A stretch of 43,633 bases of DNA from an uncultured Eubacteriales bacterium (GCA_900314795.1 OMWP01000030.1:1-43633); one strand, 5' to 3'; shown: positions 1 to 7,602, numbered from the stretch's first letter. Made by a program: numbers and translations. The notes: a model not told the origin generated them from the sequence alone.

Positions 1-161
1 ACCTCGCCCATATTATCAAAAACGGTAAATATCGGTCTTGCCGAGCTGCCAAGATAATTGCCGATTTCTCTTGCAGTAACGGCAGAAATGTCACGCTCAC
101 GCAGGATTGCTAAGCCTGCACCGATGATTTCTTCTTTTGTAAATTTTGCTTTAGGGGGCAT
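1..161 (-). CDS. TetR/AcrR-type transcriptional regulator, N-terminal part (cut by window edge)
   Basis: The minus strand reads MPPKAKFTKEEIIGAGLAIL and continues into a second helix with AVTAREIGNYLGSS, the usual N-terminal helix-turn-helix layout of TetR-family repressors. The ATG at 161 is preceded by AGAAAGGAGC at good spacing. Only about 53 residues are visible, so the ligand-binding domain and any target are unknown. A strong promoter and a perfect palindrome lie directly upstream, which fits autoregulation (inference). The DNA here is AT-rich compared with the genes from 816 onward. The family call rests on the HTH pattern alone. Confidence 0.75.
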   Translation of the reverse strand, partial: MPPKAKFTKEEIIGAGLAILRERDISAVTAREIGNYLGSSARPIFTVFDNMGE

Positions 162-202
162 AATAAGCTCCTTTCTGAAACAATCGTTTTATAACACTTG
201 TT

Positions 203-221
203 TTATTATAAAGTATAATAA
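203..221. promoter_or_regulatory. Perfect palindrome over the -10 box, candidate TetR operator
   Basis: TTATTATA and TATAATAA flank a 3-bp centre and cover the -10 hexamer, an ideal place for repression. A 9-bp direct repeat AATCGTTTT occurs at 182-190 and again at 220-228, bracketing the site. That the neighbouring TetR protein binds here is inference. Confidence 0.5.
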
Positions 222-233
222 TCGTTTTGTCAA
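205..233 (-). promoter_or_regulatory. Promoter of the TetR-type gene
   Basis: On the minus strand TTGACA (228-233) and TATAAT (205-210) are separated by 17 bp, a perfect sigma-A consensus. The regulator start lies 44 bp downstream. Confidence 0.85.
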
Positions 234-329
234 TAACCGGATTTGTAACACCCAAACTCGCAAAGCAATAAAACTATCCTATTTACCAAGAATCACTCCC
301 CGGAAAGCGCATAAACAGTGATTTTTGAA

Positions 330-718
330 GCCTAAAAAGCGTTACACTATTTCGATGGCAATAAAGATACGAATAATGGAAAAATCCTATTGAAAACAAA
401 GCTAAAATGCGATATAATAACCGTACAGAAAAGTTTATCCAACACAGCTAAATCCCTACTCTGTTATCAACGCTGATAACAAAATGATAACAAGAGGGGA
501 TATAGGCAGGAGAATATGGATAGATCAAATAATCAAAAGAACCACAGATAGTACAGATAATAATACCTACACGGAATTGTTTAGGTGCTATTGAGTGGGA
601 ATAATAACAGAAGTCAAAGAAATGGCTTAAACACTGACTTTTTAGCACTTTAAAAGTCATCTTGCTACCATTTTGATACTGTTTTACGATTCTACACAAT
701 AAAACAACCAAGAGAAAA
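330..718. other. Stretch without a convincing gene, AT-rich
   Basis: No open frame here has a good ribosome site plus recognisable protein. A minus-strand frame at 448-711 has a composition unlike the neighbouring genes and no ribosome site. A short plus-strand frame after GGAGAAT near 507 ends after 11 codons. The stretch may be decayed, laterally acquired DNA. Confidence 0.5.
390..418 (+). promoter_or_regulatory. Orphan promoter-like sequence
   Basis: TTGAAA (390-395) and TATAAT (413-418) have a 17-bp spacer on the plus strand. No protein gene follows before the terminator-like hairpin at 719-755. It could drive a ~300-nt untranslated RNA or be a relic. Confidence 0.45.
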
Positions 719-755
719 CCCCTCTCGTTTGAACGCTTTGTTCATTCGAGAGGGG
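719..755. terminator. Rho-independent terminator, likely end of thyA-folA transcript
   Basis: CCCCTCTCG at 719-727 pairs with CGAGAGGGG at 747-755, and the inner GAAC and GTTC extend the pairing. The minus-strand side continues into a T-rich tract, and it lies just downstream of folA. It could also end transcription from the orphan plus-strand promoter at 390. Confidence 0.75.
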
Positions 756-815
756 ATGTTTTATATCGCTATTTTTCGGTTACAGTTATCTTTTTTGTTT
801 GTGAATTATTGAGGA

Positions 816-1667
816 TCACTCGCCGTCTGCGTAGGCGTCGATCGCGGAGAGATCCTTTTTGTCGACGGTCACGGTTTCGGTTTGATCAGTGAGGCTGTTG
901 TAGTTCTCGGTCAGCGCCTCGATATCGGTGAGATCGGCGATGTGGTGGTGCGCACGCAGGTAATCCTCGAAGCTCAGGTCATCCTGCTCGAGGAACTGAG
1001 CGACTTCATCGGTGCTCACACCCTTTTCGAGCGGACGGAAATAGGCGTGCAGGAGCGACTGCAGCTCCTTGCGATAGGAGTGATCCTTCGTATCGGGCAG
1101 GCGCAGGGTGAGGGGTTCTTTCTTTGCAAAATAGCGCGGCATATCCGCCTTTGCGGAGGAGAAGCCAATCGGAATGGGAGCGCTGTTATGATAGGTCACA
1201 AAGCGATATTTGACCCCCTCATGCTCCTTTTCCTTTGATGCTTCTACGACAGTCCACTCGGGCAGCTCGTCGAGGTTCGGGATGAAGGTATCCGCGTCAC
1301 CGCTGAACTGCATCTTGGTGATGTAGGCGGTGTCGCAGTAGGGCAGGAACTGGCGGTAGGTGTAGCCGCCGCCGATGATGAAGATATCGTCGGTGTTCAT
1401 ATCCCTGATGATGCCGAAAAGGTGCTCCATGCTGTTGCACATCACGGTACCGGGGGCGCTCATACCGTCGATATCGATCAGCACCAGATTCATCCTGCCG
1501 GGCAGCGGCTTGCTGTTCGGAAAGGACAGGAGGGTGTTGTAGCCCATCACCAGTACGGCGCGGCGGGTTTTCTCGCGGAAAAAGCGCATATCATCGGGGA
1601 TCGACAGCAGCAGATCGCCGTTTTTACCGATACCCCATTTTTCATCGACAGCTACGATCAGTTTCAT
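816..1667 (-). CDS. folA: Dihydrofolate reductase with a ~120-residue C-terminal extension
   Basis: DHFR reduces dihydrofolate to tetrahydrofolate with NADPH in the cytosol and so regenerates the cofactor used up by ThyA, encoded just upstream. Visible landmarks: WGIGKNGDLL (11-20), the acidic substrate-binding segment IPDDMRFF (23-30), the nucleotide-binding GGGYTY (99-104) and a closing strand YRFVTYH (154-160). The ATG at 1667 follows AAGGAG. A usual bacterial DHFR ends near residue 160-165, but this protein runs to 283. The tail is rich in charged residues, contains a proline-poor helical stretch around 195-255 and ends acidic. I do not recognise the extension. The gene lies 87 bp after thyA with a GTAGGG hairpin in the gap, probably in one transcript. 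Confidence 0.93.
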   Translation of the reverse strand: MKLIVAVDEKWGIGKNGDLLLSIPDDMRFFREKTRRAVLVMGYNTLLSFPNSKPLPGRMNLVLIDIDGMSAPGTVMCNSMEHLFGIIRDMNTDDIFIIGGGYTYRQFLPYCDTAYITKMQFSGDADTFIPNLDELPEWTVVEASKEKEHEGVKYRFVTYHNSAPIPIGFSSAKADMPRYFAKKEPLTLRLPDTKDHSYRKELQSLLHAYFRPLEKGVSTDEVAQFLEQDDLSFEDYLRAHHHIADLTDIEALTENYNSLTDQTETVTVDKKDLSAIDAYADGE

Positions 1668-1717
1668 AGGTTACTCCTTGATACGTTTGTTAAAAACTTT
1701 TGCAGAACAATGATAAG

Positions 1718-1743
1718 CGGGAGGAGCAAGCCCCTCCCCTACA
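1718..1743. repeat. GTAGGG hairpin, thyA-folA gap
   Basis: The minus strand begins GTAGGGG, and GGGAGG at one side pairs with CCTCCC at the other around an AGCAAGCC centre. It would fold within the thyA-folA mRNA. Confidence 0.7.
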
Positions 1744-1754
1744 ATGGTTGTTCT

Positions 1755-2588
1755 TTAGATCGCGACAGGGATCTTCTCGTTGAACTCGTGGTATTTGTAA
1801 TCGATCAGCTTGAAATCATCCACGGTGAAATCATAGAAATTCTTGACGTCGGGATTGATCCGGAGCTTGGGCGCGTCATAGGGCTCGAGCTCGATGATGC
1901 GCTTGACCGCGTCCACATGTCTGTCATAGATATGCGCGTCGGCGATCACATGCAGGAGCGTGCCGACCTCAAAGCCCGATACCTGCGCGAACATATGCAG
2001 CAGGATCGCGTACTGGCAGACGTTCCAGTTATTGGCAACCAGCATATCCTGTGAACGCTGATTGAGGATCATGTTCAGCTTATTCTCCGTCACGTTCAGC
2101 GTCACGCTGTAGGCGCAGGGATACAGCCCCATTTCGTGCAGATCATGGTGGTTATAGATATTGGTCATGATACGGCGGGATTCGGGATGGTTCTTGAGGT
2201 CGAACAGTACCCTGTCCACCTGATCGAACTCGCCCTCCGGATAGACGTGCTTGACGCCCAGCTGATAGCCGTACGCCTTGCCGATGGAGCCGTTCTCATC
2301 CGCCCAGCTGTCCCAGATATGGCTCTTGAGATCATGGATATTATTGCTCTTCTTCTGCCAGATCCACAACAGCTCGTCAATGCAGCTCTTGAAAAAGACC
2401 TTGCGCAGCGTCATGATCGGGAACTCCTTACTGAGATCATAGCGATTCACCACGCCGAACTGCTTGATCGTATGGGCGGGAGAGTGATCGTCGCCCCAGT
2501 ACGGGCGCACGTTCATCCCTTCGTCGGAAAAGCCGTTTTCAATAATATCCTTACAATTCGCGATAAAACGCTCGTCAGCATAGCTCAT
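1755..2588 (-). CDS. thyA: Thymidylate synthase ThyA, Bacillus ThyA-like subtype
   Basis: ThyA methylates dUMP to dTMP using methylene-tetrahydrofolate, yielding dihydrofolate for the downstream DHFR. The order of conserved blocks, e.g. FPIMTLRKVF, ELLWIWQKKSN, IGKAYGYQLG, HPESRR, HIYDRHVD and a C-terminal NPDVKNFYDFTVDDFKL, matches the family. Catalytic Cys158 sits in YPCAYSV, with Ala where most ThyA proteins have His after the PC pair. As I recall, the B. subtilis ThyA subtype also lacks that His, and the 277-residue length fits it. I chose the ATG at 2588 because AAGGA lies 9 bp upstream. The ATG at 2594 is also possible. A longer frame to 2630 lacks a ribosome site. Confidence 0.93.
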   Translation of the reverse strand: MSYADERFIANCKDIIENGFSDEGMNVRPYWGDDHSPAHTIKQFGVVNRYDLSKEFPIMTLRKVFFKSCIDELLWIWQKKSNNIHDLKSHIWDSWADENGSIGKAYGYQLGVKHVYPEGEFDQVDRVLFDLKNHPESRRIMTNIYNHHDLHEMGLYPCAYSVTLNVTENKLNMILNQRSQDMLVANNWNVCQYAILLHMFAQVSGFEVGTLLHVIADAHIYDRHVDAVKRIIELEPYDAPKLRINPDVKNFYDFTVDDFKLIDYKYHEFNEKIPVAI

Positions 2589-2670
2589 ACTCATCCATCC
2601 TTTTTCTATCAGTTGAGATCGGGCGCGCACGCCGTGATCTCGCAGTGCAGACTAAAAAATCACTGAGTCC

Positions 2671-2699
2671 ATTATACGGTTTAGGGGACTAAAAGTCAA
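2671..2699 (-). promoter_or_regulatory. Promoter of thyA-folA
   Basis: On the minus strand TTGACT (2694-2699) and TATAAT (2671-2676) have a 17-bp spacer. It is back to back with the mutY promoter, with only 2 bp between the two -35 boxes. Confidence 0.8.
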
Positions 2700-2701
2700 T
2701 C

Positions 2702-2731
2702 TTGTATTTTGTACCCGATTCATATTATAAT
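2702..2731 (+). promoter_or_regulatory. Promoter of mutY
   Basis: TTGTAT (2702-2707) and TATAAT (2726-2731) have an 18-bp spacer. The mutY start lies 131 bp downstream, leaving a long leader that contains a GTAGGG hairpin. Confidence 0.65.
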
Positions 2732-2800
2732 AGAGGTACCAAAGGACAGATAACGTAGTTTTATCGAAAACCATAGATAGACACAATCGTTCCTGCCATG

Positions 2801-2828
2801 CGGTACGTCGACAAGCGCCGTACCCTAC
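2801..2828. repeat. GTAGGG hairpin in mutY leader
   Basis: GGTACG and CGTACC form the stem. The minus strand starts GTAGGGTACGGCGC, a variant also seen at 43015-43041 and 43432-43470. Confidence 0.7.
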
Positions 2829-2862
2829 AAAACTGCATCTGCTTTAGTGTTTAGGAGATCGT

Positions 2863-3891
2863 ATGAACAAGAACCTTCCTCATATCGTCGAGCCGCTCCT
2901 TACCTGGTTCGACTGCAATAAAAGAGAATTACCGTGGCGGCGGGACAAGGAGCCGTATCATGTCTGGATCTCCGAGATCATGCTGCAGCAGACGCGGATC
3001 GAGGCAGTGATGGGATACTATGCACGGTTTTTGGACGCCCTGCCCGATGTGGAAAGCCTGAGCAAGGTGGATGACGACGCGTTGATGAAGCTGTGGGAGG
3101 GGCTGGGCTACTACAGTCGCGCACGCAACCTGAAAAAGGCGGCGGTCGCCATCATGGACGAGTACGGCGGCGCGTTTCCGCAGACGTATGCCGAGCTGGT
3201 TAAGCTCCCCGGGATCGGCGAGTACACCGCAGGGGCGATCGCGTCCATCTGCTTTGATGAAAAAGTCCCCGCCGTAGACGGCAACGTCCTGCGTGTGATC
3301 GCGCGCGTACAGGGTAGCAAAGAAAACGTCCTTCTGCCGCAGACGAAAAAAACCGTGACCGAACAGCTGAAAAAGATCATGCCGCAGCGTGCGGGAGCGT
3401 TCAACGAGGGGTTGATGGAGTTGGGCGAGCTGGTCTGCCTGCCGAACGGCACACCGTTGTGCGACAGCTGTCCGCTGAACGAACACTGCACTGCATACAA
3501 GAAAGGGCTGACCGAGCAGCTCCCCGTGCGCGTCAAGAAGATGAAACGTCGGCGCGCCGATAAATCCGTCCTTTACCTCACTTCTTCCGACGGAAGGATC
3601 GCCATCGAAAAGCGCCCTGATACAGGACTGCTGTCGGGGATGTATCAGCTCCCGAATGTCGAAGGCTTTCGCACGGAGGAAGAATTGCGGGACATCCTGC
3701 AAGAGTGGGGCGTTGAGCCGATCGACATCACATTCACCAAAAAAGCGAAACACGTTTTCACCCACATCGACTGGTACATGAAGGCGTATCATGCCAATGT
3801 CAAAAAGCATCATGATCACTTTATCTGGGTGACGGCGGACGAGCTGAAAGACAGCTATCCTCTGCCCACCGCCTTCCAAAAATTGCTGTAA
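2863..3891 (+). CDS. mutY: A/G-specific adenine DNA glycosylase MutY
   Basis: MutY removes adenine mispaired with 8-oxoguanine, part of the GO repair system. It shows catalytic Glu38 in EIMLQQT, a helix-hairpin-helix LPGIGEYTAGAI (115-126) and catalytic Asp139 in VDGNVLRV. The iron-sulphur cysteines are Cys192, 200, 203 and 209, spaced 7-2-5 rather than the 6-2-5 of E. coli. A NUDIX-like C-terminal domain follows that would recognise 8-oxoG. Length 342 is normal. The start follows TTTAGGAGATCGT. The last base of the TAA stop is also the first base of a MITE-like repeat (3891-4196), so the repeat inserted exactly at the end of the gene. Confidence 0.95.
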   Translation: MNKNLPHIVEPLLTWFDCNKRELPWRRDKEPYHVWISEIMLQQTRIEAVMGYYARFLDALPDVESLSKVDDDALMKLWEGLGYYSRARNLKKAAVAIMDEYGGAFPQTYAELVKLPGIGEYTAGAIASICFDEKVPAVDGNVLRVIARVQGSKENVLLPQTKKTVTEQLKKIMPQRAGAFNEGLMELGELVCLPNGTPLCDSCPLNEHCTAYKKGLTEQLPVRVKKMKRRRADKSVLYLTSSDGRIAIEKRPDTGLLSGMYQLPNVEGFRTEEELRDILQEWGVEPIDITFTKKAKHVFTHIDWYMKAYHANVKKHHDHFIWVTADELKDSYPLPTAFQKLL

Positions 3892-4196
3892 TACTAATCC
3901 TTAATAAAAACCTTTATCATCTATGGCGCTAAATTCCGCATAGCGGTGTTGTCGTCGTCGCACGCCGTACTCGATAGGCATATCCGGTTGGTATGCCTTG
4001 ACCTCGTGTGGCGGCTCCTCCTCTCCCCCAGCAGTGACACTAAGCCAATCGCTTCGCTCTTGGAGTGTTGTTGCATGGGTGTTGTTAGCCAAATCAAAGA
4101 TTTGGACAATACCTCAAGTATGCCTGCGTCCTCCGCCTTGCTCTGCGAAATTTCTCGCTAACAAATTTGTTAAAGCGTTTAATGGATACTTAGTAT
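3891..4196. repeat. MITE-like element copy 1, hybrid ends, 306 bp
   Basis: The left end ATACTAATCCTTAATAAAAA is the type-B end and the right end is the type-A end finishing GGATACTTAGTAT. The interior shares a GACCTCGTG block and a 7-bp hairpin (3976-3998) with copy 4, and the right arm matches copy 3 almost base for base. An extra block at 4041-4104 recurs at 43197-43267, which explains the greater length. No transposase is encoded. Confidence 0.75.
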
Positions 4197-4202
4197 AAAA
4201 AA

Positions 4203-4220
4203 CGCACCCGAGAGGGTGCG
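4203..4220. terminator. Bidirectional terminator between mutY and mrp
   Basis: CGCACCC and GGGTGCG flank a GAGA loop. T-runs follow on both strands, so it can end mutY and mrp transcripts. Confidence 0.85.
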
Positions 4221-4234
4221 TTTTGCTATCTCTG

Positions 4235-5068
4235 TTATACTTTCAGTTCATCCTCGATGGTGTTCGCGGCGTTCTCAAAGTAATTGCCGACAAACAGCTC
4301 GACGGTTCCGGTATCGACCGACTTCGCGAGAGCGGGATCGATCGGCACCTTTGCGAGCATGCGGGTGCCGTACTCCTTAGCGATCTCATCAATATGACTG
4401 TCGCCGTAGATTTGATGCTCCTTGCCGCAGTCGGGACACTTGAAGTAGCTCATGTTCTCGACCAGACCGAGGATCGGGATATGCATCAACTCCGCCATCT
4501 TGACCGCCTTACTGACGATCATGGAGACCAGCTCCTGCGGAGAAGCCACTACGATGATGCCGTCCAACGGAATAGACTGGAACACGGTCAGGGGTACGTC
4601 GCCGGTGCCGGGAGGCATATCGACGAACATGTAGTCGACATCCTTCCAGATGACCTCCGACCAGAACTGCTTGACGGTGCCGGCGATCACGGGGCCGCGC
4701 CATACGACGGGATCGGTGGTGTTCTCCAGCAACAGGTTGACAGACATGATATCGATGCCGGTCTTGGTGGTCTCGGGGATGATGCCGAACTCATTGCCCT
4801 TGGCGCGCTCAGTGATGCCGAACGCCTTCGGGATGGACGGGCCGGTGATATCCGCGTCCAGGATCGCCGTCTTATGACCGCGGCGATTAAGCTCCACCGC
4901 CATCGCGGAGGTGACGAGGCTCTTGCCTACGCCTCCCTTGCCGGATACGACCGCGATCACCTTTTTGACGGAGCTTAACTCATTTAACTTTTCATGCAGA
5001 TCCTGCGGCTCGGTGCGCGAAGCGCAATTCTGGGCGCAGGAGGAGCAATCATGGGTACATTCGCTCAT
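4235..5068 (-). CDS. mrp: Mrp/NBP35-family P-loop ATPase, iron-sulphur carrier
   Basis: This cytosolic P-loop protein family binds and transfers iron-sulphur clusters. A cysteine cluster at the N-terminus, Cys4, 8, 11 and 15, resembles the NBP35-type N-terminal cluster. A deviant Walker A SGKGGVGKS (42-50) follows, then DADITGPSIP and VDMPPGTGDVPL. A C-terminal CPDC pair in YFKCPDCGKEH provides the dimer-bridging cluster site typical of Mrp. Length 277. The ATG lies 2 bp after the upstream stop, so it is translated with the membrane protein gene before it. Its own ribosome site is weak (AGAGG ten bases upstream). The combination of N-terminal cysteines and C-terminal CxxC is typical in Clostridia. 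Alternative annotation names are ApbC and Mrp. Confidence 0.92.
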   Translation of the reverse strand: MSECTHDCSSCAQNCASRTEPQDLHEKLNELSSVKKVIAVVSGKGGVGKSLVTSAMAVELNRRGHKTAILDADITGPSIPKAFGITERAKGNEFGIIPETTKTGIDIMSVNLLLENTTDPVVWRGPVIAGTVKQFWSEVIWKDVDYMFVDMPPGTGDVPLTVFQSIPLDGIIVVASPQELVSMIVSKAVKMAELMHIPILGLVENMSYFKCPDCGKEHQIYGDSHIDEIAKEYGTRMLAKVPIDPALAKSVDTGTVELFVGNYFENAANTIEDELKV

Positions 5069-5070
5069 TT

Positions 5071-5745
5071 TTATTCTGCCTCTTTCTCAGATTCTTCCTT
5101 TTCTTCTGTCGCTTTCTCAGCGGCTTCTTCTACCTTATCGGTTGTTTCCTCAGCTGCTGTTTCAGCGTTCTCTGCCGTTTCTTCAACAGCCTCATCCGCC
5201 TTTGCTTCGGCGTCCTTTTCAGTCTCGGCGAGTTCTTCGGCAAGACCGCCCTCGAGAACAGGCGCTTCCTCCACTTTTTCCTCAGCCTCTTCTTCGCCCT
5301 CTTCCTTCATCTCATAACCGGAGAAGAAGGTGTACGGGATGCCGTAGCCCAGTGCGACACAGGCGAGCATCAGGATAATGGAGGGCCCGGAGGAAGATGA
5401 TGTAGCGCCCATCATCGCCATCGCAGCATTCTGCGGCGCGATCATATTATGCAGCGGCAGCGCCGGTACCAGAGCGGCAAGGATGATGTACAGTGCCGGC
5501 AGATCGATCAAGAGCAGAACGGCAAGGCTGAAGCGCTTGACCTGCTTGCCCTCGCCCACGCGGGTCGCGTAGAACAGCAGCAGACCGAAAACGACCATGA
5601 TCAATACCTGGATCACGGTGCCCCATGTACCGACGATCTGGCTGGCGATCGAGCTAAAGAAATAGGTACAGATTATGTAGCCGATAACAAGGAATGATGA
5701 GAAAAGGATGTTGAGCTTGTTTGATTTAGAATTAGGGTTTTTCAT
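5071..5745 (-). CDS. Membrane protein with acidic Ala/Glu-rich tail, function unknown
   Basis: I do not recognise a named family. Four hydrophobic segments are visible in the first ~135 residues: FLVIGYIICTYFF, VIQVLIMVVFGLLLFY, LAVLLLIDLPALYIILAAL and IILMLACVALGYGIPY. A long cytosolic or external tail of about 85 residues follows, built almost only of Glu, Ala, Lys, Thr and Asp, which looks disordered or coiled. A short QNAAMAMMGATSSSSG linker precedes the last membrane segment. I placed the start at 5745 because GGAGG lies 7 bp upstream. An upstream frame to 5784 has no ribosome site. It is coupled to mrp (2-bp gap), so it may be co-regulated, but nothing ties it to iron-sulphur work. Confidence 0.8.
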   Translation of the reverse strand: MKNPNSKSNKLNILFSSFLVIGYIICTYFFSSIASQIVGTWGTVIQVLIMVVFGLLLFYATRVGEGKQVKRFSLAVLLLIDLPALYIILAALVPALPLHNMIAPQNAAMAMMGATSSSSGPSIILMLACVALGYGIPYTFFSGYEMKEEGEEEAEEKVEEAPVLEGGLAEELAETEKDAEAKADEAVEETAENAETAAEETTDKVEEAAEKATEEKEESEKEAE

Positions 5746-5831
5746 ATGAATACCTCCGTATAGTTTTCGGTCGGCACAAAGCACTGACCGTTGGTTATGA
5801 TAATAGCGGAAAGTTTCCGATATTTCCGAAA

Positions 5832-6755
5832 TCAGGACTGCTTTTTCCTGAGCACAAAGCAGTACCAGCCGCGAATGGTGGTTTCCTCCACGATATCAAA
5901 GGAATCGCCGATCGCCTTTTTGACGTCGTCGGCACGGGTATCGATGATACCGCTGGTGATGTAGACTGCGTCATCCGTCATAAACTCCTTGACGGAAGCC
6001 GACAATGCTATTATAGCATCCGCTACGATATTTGCAACCACAATATCATATTTTCCGTCGACTTTATCCACCAGATCGCCTGCGATCGCGGTGAATTTGT
6101 CCTCTACATGATTGACAGCGGCATTTTCGTTAGCGGTACGCACCGCCACCTCGTCGATATCGACGCCGAACGCGCTGTCTGCGCCCAGCATCACCGCCGC
6201 GATACCGAGGATACCGCTGCCGCAGCCGACGTCCAGCACCTTTTCGCCGCCCTTGACATGGCGCTCCAGCGCCTCCATGCACAGCTGGGTGGTCTCGTGC
6301 TTGCCGGTACCGAACGCAAGCCCGGGGTCGATATTCATCATCAAACGACCCTTGGGGTCGGTATCGGTATACCATGAAGGATTGATCAACAGCCTCTCAC
6401 CCACCGGCATCGGCTGAAAGAACTTGCGCCAATTGTTGCGCCAATCGTCCTCTTTGACCATGCTTTGATCGATGTGATAGGCGATATCGGCGGCGGTCAG
6501 GCGTTCACGCAAAAACTGCACCGCTTCACTGATATTATCCTCGGGATCGATATATATATGTATCTTCGCCTTACTGCGATCTTTTTGCAAAAGATCTTCG
6601 TCGATCAGATCGATATGCGCGATCTCCATGACCTCTTCTTCGAGCGTGCTGTAATCCTCGATGTAGATGCCGTAGGGCACGGTCATGTTAGCGATCGCCG
6701 CCGCGTCGTCGATACGCCCGGCTTCTACCTCGACCGCGATTTCAGTCCAGTCCAT
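5832..6755 (-). CDS. prmA: Ribosomal protein L11 methyltransferase PrmA
   Basis: PrmA trimethylates lysines and the N-terminus of ribosomal protein L11 using S-adenosylmethionine. The Rossmann signature VLDVGCGSGILGIAAVMLGA lies near residues 173-192, preceded by DPGLAFGTGKHETT, a PrmA hallmark, and followed by GVDIDEVAV and VVANIVADAI. The N-terminal ~90 residues match the L11-binding domain by position. Length 307 is usual. The gene follows the dnaJ region, as in many Firmicutes, but has its own promoter (6813-6841) and is separated from dnaJ by a terminator and one gene. The start follows AAAGGAAG. Confidence 0.95.
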   Translation of the reverse strand: MDWTEIAVEVEAGRIDDAAAIANMTVPYGIYIEDYSTLEEEVMEIAHIDLIDEDLLQKDRSKAKIHIYIDPEDNISEAVQFLRERLTAADIAYHIDQSMVKEDDWRNNWRKFFQPMPVGERLLINPSWYTDTDPKGRLMMNIDPGLAFGTGKHETTQLCMEALERHVKGGEKVLDVGCGSGILGIAAVMLGADSAFGVDIDEVAVRTANENAAVNHVEDKFTAIAGDLVDKVDGKYDIVVANIVADAIIALSASVKEFMTDDAVYITSGIIDTRADDVKKAIGDSFDIVEETTIRGWYCFVLRKKQS

Positions 6756-6812
6756 GTTACACTTCCTTTATCATACTGTTATTCAACTAAACACTCAAAA
6801 TCGTTCCCTAAT

Positions 6813-6841
6813 AGATTAGCACAAAACCGTGTTTTCTGCAA
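6813..6841 (-). promoter_or_regulatory. Promoter of prmA
   Basis: On the minus strand TTGCAG (6836-6841) and TAATCT (6813-6818) have a 17-bp spacer with an extended TGC before the -10. Confidence 0.55.
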
Positions 6842-6870
6842 GGCTTTTTCACGGGATAACGGCATGTAAA

Positions 6871-6897
6871 AAGAAGCCCTCTTTTTGAAGGCTTCTT
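6871..6897 (-). terminator. Terminator of the 190-residue membrane protein gene
   Basis: AAGAAGCC pairs with GGCTTCTT, and the minus strand continues with TTTTTACATG. It separates the gene at 6918 from prmA. Confidence 0.8.
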
Positions 6898-6917
6898 ATC
6901 ATTTCTCTTATCGATAC

Positions 6918-7490
6918 TCAGCCGCGGTAGAAGATCTCTTCTCTCTCATCATTTTTGACGAGAATGTTGCCCTCTACCTTGCTGACCTCATAGCTCTCCT
7001 GCTTGCCGTCACGATCCATCGTGATGCGCCAGAGAATCGGGCGTTCATTTGCCCACTCGAGCGGCTCCATATTGCCGCGATGAACGGCATCACCCTCTTT
7101 GAGGATAAAGGTCTTATTGCGGTAAAAACTGAATATCCTGCTCCTGTCCTCACTGTGGAACACGTCAAATATCGATCGGTTGCCCGAGAGCTGAGCGACC
7201 ATATCATCAAACTCTCCGTAGTTTTGGTCATTTGTCTTTTCCGTATACTGACGGCGGATCTTGACAGATAAGACCACGCTGATGATGTTCAGCAAAACAC
7301 CTGCCGCAGCCAATCCGATACCGTAGTACAAAATGGTATAGCCGGATCTGTCGGTCATGCCGTGTGCATAATAATACTCGACCTGCACATAGAAATCGCT
7401 GTTCATCGATGAACCGATAATAACCAGTACAATACCGAATATGATCAGCAAAATGCCTACTGCCCGCGTCACATACTTTGCTATCTGCAT
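6918..7490 (-). CDS. Two-helix membrane protein with C-terminal soluble domain, unknown
   Basis: No family is recognised. The 190-residue protein has two membrane segments, VGILLIIFGIVLVIIGSS (about 12-29) and TILYYGIGLAAAGVLLNIIS (about 52-71), and a soluble domain of ~110 residues. That domain contains RNKTFILKEGDAV, LEWANERPILWRI and QESYEVSKVEGNILV, suggesting a small beta-rich fold. The ATG at 7490 follows AGGAGG at 8 bp, while the frame further upstream lacks support. It has its own promoter and terminator, so it is a single-gene unit between dnaJ and prmA. A palindrome just upstream of the promoter may be an operator. Confidence 0.8.
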   Translation of the reverse strand: MQIAKYVTRAVGILLIIFGIVLVIIGSSMNSDFYVQVEYYYAHGMTDRSGYTILYYGIGLAAAGVLLNIISVVLSVKIRRQYTEKTNDQNYGEFDDMVAQLSGNRSIFDVFHSEDRSRIFSFYRNKTFILKEGDAVHRGNMEPLEWANERPILWRITMDRDGKQESYEVSKVEGNILVKNDEREEIFYRG

Positions 7491-7551
7491 CTCAGCACCT
7501 CCTGATCTATGTCGGATTATTAGTCGGATTGTACATATTTCTTCAGGTAAT

Positions 7552-7580
7552 AGTGTACACCTTACACAGAAAAATGTCAA
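7552..7580 (-). promoter_or_regulatory. Promoter of the membrane protein gene at 6918
   Basis: On the minus strand TTGACA (7575-7580) and TACACT (7552-7557) have a 17-bp spacer with TG before the -10. Confidence 0.75.
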
Positions 7581-7587
7581 TTGCTAT

Positions 7588-7602
7588 CCTCTATGATAGA
7601 GG
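7588..7602. promoter_or_regulatory. 15-bp perfect palindrome upstream of the -35 box
   Basis: CCTCTAT and ATAGAGG flank a single G, ending 8 bp before the -35 of the promoter at 7552-7580. The position suits an activator or repressor site. The binding protein is unknown. Confidence 0.4.

Noticed and set aside
448-711. Minus-strand frame of 87 codons
   Set aside because: No ribosome site, no family likeness, and rich in Cys, Tyr and His in a way typical of chance frames in AT-rich DNA.
2632-2862. Riboswitch in the thyA or mutY leader
   Set aside because: The region is explained by back-to-back promoters and one GTAGGG hairpin. No conserved riboswitch core was seen.
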